Positions 46,872 to 52,540 of a stretch of DNA of 52,540 bases are shown piece after piece. The notes under the pieces are model-generated. The model was given only the letters and a program-made list of their open reading frames with translations, was not told the DNA's origin and did not search any database. Position numbers and translations under genes: made by a program. Each line of letters starts with the position of its first letter. Within the stretch, counting starts at the first letter, position 1. Source of the stretch: Burkholderia sp. IMCC1007 (lineage in GTDB: Bacteria; Pseudomonadota; Gammaproteobacteria; Burkholderiales; Burkholderiaceae); the NCBI RefSeq assembly GCF_027257875.1, contig NZ_JAPVQY010000026.1, positions 46,543 to 99,082 of the forward strand, given 5' to 3'.

Positions 46872-47812
46872 TCGACGTACCGGTGTCGCCGTTGCTCACG
46901 TGGCAGCGCCAAAATCTTCGTGCGGATGAAGCGTTACCCGATAGCTCCTTTCGTCATCTTTTGCTCTTCACTATTACGTTGCAGAACTGGGCTTTCCGCC
47001 CGCCGCCGCAAGAGGGGGTATGGCGCCCTGCGTATGCACCGGGGGTACTGGATTTGGTCCAGGAATGGGATTCCCTGCCGCATCGTGCCTGGATCTGGCA
47101 GCGCGGCTCGCTTGATGACATTTATGACCAGGGCCCCCTGCTGGTGGACGCCACCCATCAGCCGACTCTGCTACAGCATGCGCTGGCGGAATGGGCACCC
47201 ATTGGCGGTGCCGTTGTGATCGGCGCTGAGGCGGACCTGGACTCGCTCGCCGATCATCTCCGCAGTCTCGTGCAGATCAGCCTGCCGGACGGGAGCCGGG
47301 CGCATCTCGACATTGAACCTCATCACCTCATCGGGTGGCTTGATGCTCTGGACCAGGACCAGCGCGATGATTGGCTCGGTCCCATGGCGAGCCTGCTTTG
47401 GTGCACCCATTGGGGCCCGGTTCGGGCGTGGATGCGCATGGATCACGAAGCTACAGCCGCTCGCGATAGCACTGCTGAGCCGTTCGTCTTGCGTTCGCAT
47501 GAACTGGACCGCTTCGATGCCAACACCTGCGAGCACTTTCTGCTTAGCCGCAGCTACGACGTACAGGCACTGCCGCAGCACGCACATCGCTCACTCGACG
47601 AAATCCGCACGTGGACCACTCAGTTGTTGGAGGTGGCTGAACGGCTTTACATCACGGATGACGAGGTTGCCACGCACTATGTCGATCTGGTGGCACGTCA
47701 TCCCTGGTTGCTCGAGAGCAGGCAAGCCAGTGCAATCCTGAATGACCTTACCGAATCGCCGCAGGCGCGTCTGCATCTGCTCGCGGCCTTAGTGAAAGAT
47801 AAGGAATCTTGA
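46868..47812 (+). CDS. DUF4123 type VI effector adaptor
   Basis: This 314-residue cytosolic protein sits between vgrG and the effector, the classic position of DUF4123 (Tap/TEC) adaptors that load effectors onto VgrG. Family-like elements are DLVQEWDSLPHRAWIWQRGS, DDIYDQGPLLVDATHQ (about 83-98) and HHLIGWLDALDQDQRDDWLGP. The last ~130 residues are helical and charged, which in this family often contact the effector. Start overlaps vgrG, so translation is coupled. The assignment is from context plus these motifs. Confidence 0.85.
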   Translation: MIDVPVSPLLTWQRQNLRADEALPDSSFRHLLLFTITLQNWAFRPPPQEGVWRPAYAPGVLDLVQEWDSLPHRAWIWQRGSLDDIYDQGPLLVDATHQPTLLQHALAEWAPIGGAVVIGAEADLDSLADHLRSLVQISLPDGSRAHLDIEPHHLIGWLDALDQDQRDDWLGPMASLLWCTHWGPVRAWMRMDHEATAARDSTAEPFVLRSHELDRFDANTCEHFLLSRSYDVQALPQHAHRSLDEIRTWTTQLLEVAERLYITDDEVATHYVDLVARHPWLLESRQASAILNDLTESPQARLHLLAALVKDKES

Positions 47813-47813
47813 G

Positions 47814-50800
47814 ATGACGAATCCCGCTGCCGGCAGCGCGGTTTCTGCCCCCTCATGCAGTTCGCGTGTACCTATCTTGCCAATTCGTTACGCCATCGTG
47901 CCGCGCGACGACAAGGCGCCACTCTATCGTTATACCGACGCCGGATTTGCATTGGAAAAAGGCTTCAAGCCGCTCGCGCGTTCTGCCTATACCCTGCGTG
48001 CATTGCGTCCGGGCTACGTCTACATTTTCATGAAAGGGGGGCGTGGCCAACAACTGGTTATCCACGAATATGACGGCGAGGGTCACTACAAGGAACTGAA
48101 ATATCGCGGCCTGGAGCAGTACCATCGCAGGGATCGCTACAAAACCGGGAGCAGTATGGGCTGGGTCTGGGCTGATACCAGCCCTGACACCGCCAAGGAA
48201 GTCTGGATCGGCTATAGCCCACACTTGTGGACCAATGCCATGACCACCCACATTACGAGCGACCTGGCGATGCGTAAGCGCCACATGCGCCAGCTAGACA
48301 TGGCCGAACTGACGTCGGGAGAGCAGTCGCCTTCGCGTCAGCAGCATGTGCTGCCTGCCACCGCCGTGAGTTCCTGGGTGGAAGACTTCAAGCCGCGCGA
48401 CCAGCGCCTTCCCCTCGACTGGAGTAGCCATCACAGCAAGGACAACCTGAGCCTGAGCACCTTTTTGGCACAAGCCAACAACTACCGCTTTACCCGGCCA
48501 CGCGTGCCGGTCGTGGTGGTGCTCAACGACGCCGAAGGCATCAGTCTGGATCTCGGTTTATCCGTTGCCGCGTATCAGCATCAACTGCGCGATATTTCGC
48601 CCGTACCCCGGGGCGGAAGTGCAACGAACCAAGGCAATGAGACGGATCAGGGCCACGCGTACAGCATTCCGGCTTGCTTCCGTCTCGACGTGGAGAACTT
48701 GAGCGCCAAGAGCAAGGATTATCACCACAAGAATTTGATCGCGACGTTGCTTGAGCAGACGCTGCAAAGCATGTATCCCGCAAACAAACCTGCGCCGGAT
48801 ACCTTGGCCAAACTACGTGACGAGCAACAGCGCAAACAACGCGGGGGCCCACCACGCCAGCTCAGTCCATCGCAACGACGGTATGAAGTGCTTACCGATG
48901 AAGGCGTGTCACCGGTCGGCGGACGCTTGGGCAAGCGCATCGACACCGTCAAGTACCAAGCCTTTCTGGCCGAGCGTGACCAGCACGCAGCGCAGTTGCG
49001 TAGCCATCTGAATACTGCGTTGCAGGCCTGCACCGATCACGATAACTGGTTGGCGACGGCCGAGCCGGAGCATCGCGATGAGCCTACCAGCTTGGCCGCC
49101 GCGTTGGCATCCTATGATCGAAACGAGCAATCTTCTGCGGGTGGGTTGGAAGCCTCGTTGGCGCTCATGATTCACCCGATGGGCCAGAGCCTGCCGGGTA
49201 CCGAGGATGACGACCCGCGCTTCAAGCGCCTCAGTGCATGGCTGGACAAGCACGACAGTCCGTTGTACCTCGCGCTGGCTCCCTTCAATCCCTTCAAGGA
49301 CAAGGCGGACGCCGTGGGCGTGTTGCTGGGCGCTGGCGACGGCGTCATCGAGGGCCTGGCCGGGCGCTTTCCGGCTGCTGCCGGCATCACCGATCTTACG
49401 GCTGAAGCGGTGACTACCGTGACGCTCAAACGCATGAAGGGCAAGGCGCGTTGGGACGCCAGCCGCAATCTGCGCCAGCAGGTGCTTGCCGCAGCGAGTG
49501 AGGCCAACGCTGAGAAGGCCCTCGGGTTGCTAGGTGCGCGCTATAACGTTACCAATACCAAGTCTCTCGCTGATCCTCTCACCAAGGAGATCGAGCAGTT
49601 CGTGAAGTCTGGTATGGCGGACTTCGAAGAGATCAAGCGCGTGCGTGTCAGTGGTAGCCGCAAGGTGACTGTCGAAGCGACGTTGATGAGGCGGGTGCGT
49701 CCCAACGTCGCTTCGCTGTTGACCACGAGCGTTGGCGGTGCGTTGAACGTCGCCATGCTTTACTTCAACGTGATCGCGCTCAAAAGCGCTTACGCCAGCT
49801 TGCGTAGCGACCCGTCGTTTGAGTATGCGGCGGCCTTTGTTTCCGCGATTTTTGCTGTGATCGGGGCCGTGGTCGCAACGGGAGCGAGCGCGAGGTCAGT
49901 CTATAAGATCCTTGTGCTGCGCTATACCGCCAGCGCGCCCGGCATCGCATTCGGTAACGGAGTGACGAGATTCGTCACCGGTAATTTGTTTAGTAGGTTG
50001 GTGGGATATCCGGCGATTTTGGCAGGATTTGCGTCGGATATAGGTAAGGTTCAAAGGCAATCCAGAAACGGGGATGAAATAGCCGCCGCCTACACAGCCG
50101 GAGGCGGTTTGCTTGTTATGCTTGGAAGCGCTGCAATTCTAGAGGGTGGGATGGCGATTGCAGGCACAACGTCGGTAATTCCCGTTGCTGGCTGGGCCGC
50201 CGCGGCCGTTGTGCTTGTTGGTGCCGGTGTGCTTTCCACTGGCGCTTACCTCCAATCCAAAGCATACGCTCGCATTCATAGCCCCATTGAACTCTGGGCG
50301 GCGCGGGGTATCTTTGGCAAGCGCGAGAACGATGGCGAACAACGCCCCGGCATTGTGTTGGGACCTGATAAGAGGCTGCCGCCATATCTCGGTGGCGTCA
50401 ACGAAGAAATCAAAGCGTGGTATGCCAGCTACTATGCCCCGGTGCTGTTGACCGACAGTGATGCGAAGTCTCTCGGCCTGAAAGGCCTCGACAGTACGTG
50501 GCACCGCAACTTGTTGGCTTGGTCGCCCCCGATCTGGGGGGCGATTACCTCGAACCAGACTCCGATGCTCGCAACTGAAGTAGAGTTCACCGTGCTGTTG
50601 CGCGGGTACATCATGGGGCAAAGCAACTGGTCCGCGTTCCTAAATAATAAGCATGGCTCTGGAAAAAATGGCGAACGAATCGCCGGCACGCCAACCTGTT
50701 ACCTTGTTGCTGGTGGCCTAGTGCTTAATTTCAAGCGAGAAGTCACGACGGAGATCTACAAGCTGGCCTTGAATGTCGATTACAAGCCCAATCAAGGATT

Positions 50801-50846
50801 GGACGAAGGTGCAGATGCCGCCGCCCAATTCGAACTGGAGCGCTGA
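47814..50846 (+). CDS. VasX/BTH_I2691-like membrane-targeting type VI effector
   Basis: This 1010-residue protein opens with SSRVPILPIRYAIVPRDDKA and GFKPLARSAYTLRALRPGYVYIFM, the pattern of the VasX N-terminal region (residues about 15-75). The middle is helical and soluble. The C-terminal part has strongly hydrophobic segments near residues 636-662, 668-692 and 760-812 (including IAGTTSVIPVAGWAAAAVVL), as in colicin-like pore formers. V. cholerae VasX and B. thailandensis BTH_I2691 are the relatives I recall. The length agrees with VasX (about 1,085). It follows its adaptor by one base and precedes two putative immunity genes. Its GC falls toward the 3' end. No toxin activity is proven. Confidence 0.82.
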   Translation: MTNPAAGSAVSAPSCSSRVPILPIRYAIVPRDDKAPLYRYTDAGFALEKGFKPLARSAYTLRALRPGYVYIFMKGGRGQQLVIHEYDGEGHYKELKYRGLEQYHRRDRYKTGSSMGWVWADTSPDTAKEVWIGYSPHLWTNAMTTHITSDLAMRKRHMRQLDMAELTSGEQSPSRQQHVLPATAVSSWVEDFKPRDQRLPLDWSSHHSKDNLSLSTFLAQANNYRFTRPRVPVVVVLNDAEGISLDLGLSVAAYQHQLRDISPVPRGGSATNQGNETDQGHAYSIPACFRLDVENLSAKSKDYHHKNLIATLLEQTLQSMYPANKPAPDTLAKLRDEQQRKQRGGPPRQLSPSQRRYEVLTDEGVSPVGGRLGKRIDTVKYQAFLAERDQHAAQLRSHLNTALQACTDHDNWLATAEPEHRDEPTSLAAALASYDRNEQSSAGGLEASLALMIHPMGQSLPGTEDDDPRFKRLSAWLDKHDSPLYLALAPFNPFKDKADAVGVLLGAGDGVIEGLAGRFPAAAGITDLTAEAVTTVTLKRMKGKARWDASRNLRQQVLAAASEANAEKALGLLGARYNVTNTKSLADPLTKEIEQFVKSGMADFEEIKRVRVSGSRKVTVEATLMRRVRPNVASLLTTSVGGALNVAMLYFNVIALKSAYASLRSDPSFEYAAAFVSAIFAVIGAVVATGASARSVYKILVLRYTASAPGIAFGNGVTRFVTGNLFSRLVGYPAILAGFASDIGKVQRQSRNGDEIAAAYTAGGGLLVMLGSAAILEGGMAIAGTTSVIPVAGWAAAAVVLVGAGVLSTGAYLQSKAYARIHSPIELWAARGIFGKRENDGEQRPGIVLGPDKRLPPYLGGVNEEIKAWYASYYAPVLLTDSDAKSLGLKGLDSTWHRNLLAWSPPIWGAITSNQTPMLATEVEFTVLLRGYIMGQSNWSAFLNNKHGSGKNGERIAGTPTCYLVAGGLVLNFKREVTTEIYKLALNVDYKPNQGLDEGADAAAQFELER

Positions 50847-50850
50847 CCTA

Positions 50851-51714
50851 ATGGCGATTGTATGGAAGTTTTTCCGTCAGGCAAAAAGCGGCGAAGCTTC
50901 GGCCATCCGTGACCAACTGATAAGCGTTGATCGAGTCATATTATGTCTGCGTAATCCGTGGGTCGCTGATTCGGTGTTTATGGCGAAGATGTATATTTCC
51001 ATGACTTCTATCTTCGTTTTTATGATTACATTGATTTTATTATTGAATGGTGATATTGATGAGTTCTTGTTGTTGATCTACGCAATAATTTTTACTTTTC
51101 CAGTGTTTGTGGGCTTCATCGTTTGGCGTAGAATTTTTCTCATCAAAAGAATATCCGATTTTTACTTTAATCGTACGGCCCGAAAGATTTATTATCAGCG
51201 CAACAAGATCCTGATCAACTTTGACTGGGCGCAGACCGAGGGTGGTGTATTTTCACGCACGGAATTTGGCGGCCGCTCCTTCAGCACGAGCTATGCGTTG
51301 GCCTTTGGCCCACGCCCGGCACCCGGCGAAGAGAAGAATCGCACCGTCCTGTGGGTCGACAGTAACGCGCCTAACGATCCGGATCCGCGCTACATCGCCC
51401 AGGTGTGGGAATACATCCGTCAGTTCATGGAGCAGGGACCGGACCAGTTGCCGCCGCCTGGCGAACGCAACTGGTGGTACGTGCCGTTGCACCGCATTTG
51501 CCTGACCCCGGCCGAAGCCTGGCGCCACTACGCGCCGTGGCGCAGCGGTGAGCTTGGTGAGTGGCAGGGCAAGAAGAACTGGCTGCTGCCGATGTGGCTG
51601 ATTCTCTTCCCTTACAACCTGTTCTCGGCCTTGTGTTGGTACGCCGTTTGCCGGCTGTTCAACGTGCGGAGCACACCACCGCCAGCGGAAGCGCTGCAGG
51701 CGGCGAGGGGCTGA
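50851..51714 (+). CDS. putative immunity membrane protein, copy 1
   Basis: This 287-residue protein has two membrane helices (about 50-68 and 72-97), a soluble core with FNRTARKIYYQRNKILINFDW and RNWWYVPLHRICLTP, and a final hydrophobic stretch (about 250-272, including WLILFPYNLFSALCWYAV). I believe this is the DUF6708 type found beside VasX-like effectors, but am not certain. The ATG at 50851 follows the effector stop by four bases with GGAG upstream. The hairpin part is markedly AT-rich (50990-51170) compared with its surroundings. By position and membrane topology, it likely protects against the upstream effector. Confidence 0.75.
   Translation: MAIVWKFFRQAKSGEASAIRDQLISVDRVILCLRNPWVADSVFMAKMYISMTSIFVFMITLILLLNGDIDEFLLLIYAIIFTFPVFVGFIVWRRIFLIKRISDFYFNRTARKIYYQRNKILINFDWAQTEGGVFSRTEFGGRSFSTSYALAFGPRPAPGEEKNRTVLWVDSNAPNDPDPRYIAQVWEYIRQFMEQGPDQLPPPGERNWWYVPLHRICLTPAEAWRHYAPWRSGELGEWQGKKNWLLPMWLILFPYNLFSALCWYAVCRLFNVRSTPPPAEALQAARG
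51204..51672 (+). repeat. near-identical direct repeat, copy 1
   Basis: This segment recurs at 52072-52540 (offset 868 bases). By eye only three bases differ (51209, 51218, 51558), and 339 bases between 51219 and 51557 are identical. It encodes the C-terminal soluble part and last helix of the two membrane proteins. Confidence 0.9.
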
Positions 51715-51718
51715 ACTC

Positions 51719-52540
51719 ATGGCGATTGACTGGCAGTTTTCGAGTCGGGTACGTACTGGCTTGGTCCCGAATATCCGAGATCAATTGGTCAGTGTCGACC
51801 GGGATGAGCTGTGCCTGCGCAACCCTTGGATAGCAGATTCGGTGTTCGCGGGCAAAATGTATACATCCCTTAACATCCCGATGCTCGGGTATCTTTGTCG
51901 GGTCCTAATGGAGCAAAAGACTTTCGATATTCTGTTTTGGACACTTCTGGCTTGCGCCATGATTTTCAGTATTTTCACGGCTGCTTTTACCGGGTATCGT
52001 ATTTTTTTAATCAAACGACTGTCGAACTTCTATTTTAATCGCACGACCCGAAAGATTTATTATCAGCGCAACAAGACCCTGATCACCTTTGACTGGGCGC
52101 AGACCGAGGGTGGTGTATTTTCACGCACGGAATTTGGCGGCCGCTCCTTCAGCACGAGCTATGCGTTGGCCTTTGGCCCACGCCCGGCACCCGGCGAAGA
52201 GAAGAATCGCACCGTCCTGTGGGTCGACAGTAACGCGCCTAACGATCCGGATCCGCGCTACATCGCCCAGGTGTGGGAATACATCCGTCAGTTCATGGAG
52301 CAGGGACCGGACCAGTTGCCGCCGCCTGGCGAACGCAACTGGTGGTACGTGCCGTTGCACCGCATTTGCCTGACCCCGGCCGAAGCCTGGCGCCACTACG
52401 CGCCGTGGCGCAGCGGTGAGCTTGGCGAGTGGCAGGGCAAGAAGAACTGGCTGCTGCCGATGTGGCTGATTCTCTTCCCTTACAACCTGTTCTCGGCCTT
52501 GTGTTGGTACGCCGTTTGCCGGCTGTTCAACGTGCGGAGC
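51719..52540 (+). CDS. putative immunity membrane protein, copy 2 (cut by window end)
   Basis: An open frame of 274 codons runs to the window edge without a stop. It starts at an ATG four bases after copy 1, with the same MAI- opening. Residues 21-50 (IRDQLVSVDRDELCLRNPWI and on) and 93-120 are similar to copy 1, and residues from about 120 on are identical to it. Residues 51-92, covering the membrane hairpin, are different. Copy 1 is 287 residues, so about 13 are missing here. It is a tandem duplicate, likely with a different specificity. Confidence 0.78.
   Translation, partial: MAIDWQFSSRVRTGLVPNIRDQLVSVDRDELCLRNPWIADSVFAGKMYTSLNIPMLGYLCRVLMEQKTFDILFWTLLACAMIFSIFTAAFTGYRIFLIKRLSNFYFNRTTRKIYYQRNKTLITFDWAQTEGGVFSRTEFGGRSFSTSYALAFGPRPAPGEEKNRTVLWVDSNAPNDPDPRYIAQVWEYIRQFMEQGPDQLPPPGERNWWYVPLHRICLTPAEAWRHYAPWRSGELGEWQGKKNWLLPMWLILFPYNLFSALCWYAVCRLFNVRS
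52072..52540 (+). repeat. near-identical direct repeat, copy 2
   Basis: This is the second copy of the 51204-51672 segment; it runs to the window end and probably continues beyond. Confidence 0.9.

Overview
The window is chromosomal DNA from a betaproteobacterium, almost certainly Burkholderia sensu stricto and most like the B. cepacia complex. The grounds are very high GC with strong third-position G/C bias, a DUF2486 gene next to holC, a DUF3460 gene next to scpA, a betaproteobacterial 6S RNA beside zapA, the tamA-tamB-metG-OmpA-apbC order, and a VasX/BTH_I2691-like type VI effector. The assignment rests on gene content and family recall, not on a database search. No tRNA, rRNA or CRISPR array was seen.

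Layout. 1-3,650: cobA (+) faces the minus-strand set lptF-lptG-cbiX across a shared terminator. 3,650-6,650: pepA-holC-DUF2486. 6,650-13,600: cytochrome c, ilvD with a divergent LysR regulator, lgt, a SIMPL protein, an EVE-domain protein, 6S RNA, zapA and a ZapB-like coiled-coil gene. A 24-bp near-perfect inverted repeat pair, 221 bp apart, lies between the EVE gene and the 6S RNA terminator.

13,750-24,050 is a vitamin B12 block. A cobalamin riboswitch precedes the decayed remains of a btuB-like TonB receptor. Then follow btuC-btuD-cobT-cobS-cobC (+), btuF-cobD-cbiB-cobU (minus) and cobQ (+). These genes cover B12/corrinoid import, cobyric acid amidation, aminopropanol attachment and nucleotide-loop assembly. 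Apart from cobA and cbiX at the left end, no corrin-ring genes are present.

24,050-44,100 is housekeeping: a tiny secreted peptide, DoxX, an orphan ParA-like ATPase, panC-panD, scpA, tamA-tamB, metG, an OmpA-type lipoprotein, apbC, a SodC-like lipoprotein that has lost most metal ligands, dcd (preceded by a highly structured repeat), an Arg/Lys/Orn decarboxylase and a two-domain LprI-like protein.

44,100-52,540 is accessory. A truncated IS5-type transposase and a perfect 25-bp palindrome precede a type VI secretion module: vgrG, a DUF4123 adaptor, a 1010-residue VasX-like membrane-targeting effector, and two tandem membrane-protein genes, the second cut by the window end. The two copies have the same length up to the repeat and are almost identical over their last ~470 visible bases. 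They differ sharply in a 42-residue membrane hairpin. This looks like an immunity-gene array diversified by duplication and recombination, and it is the most interesting feature here.
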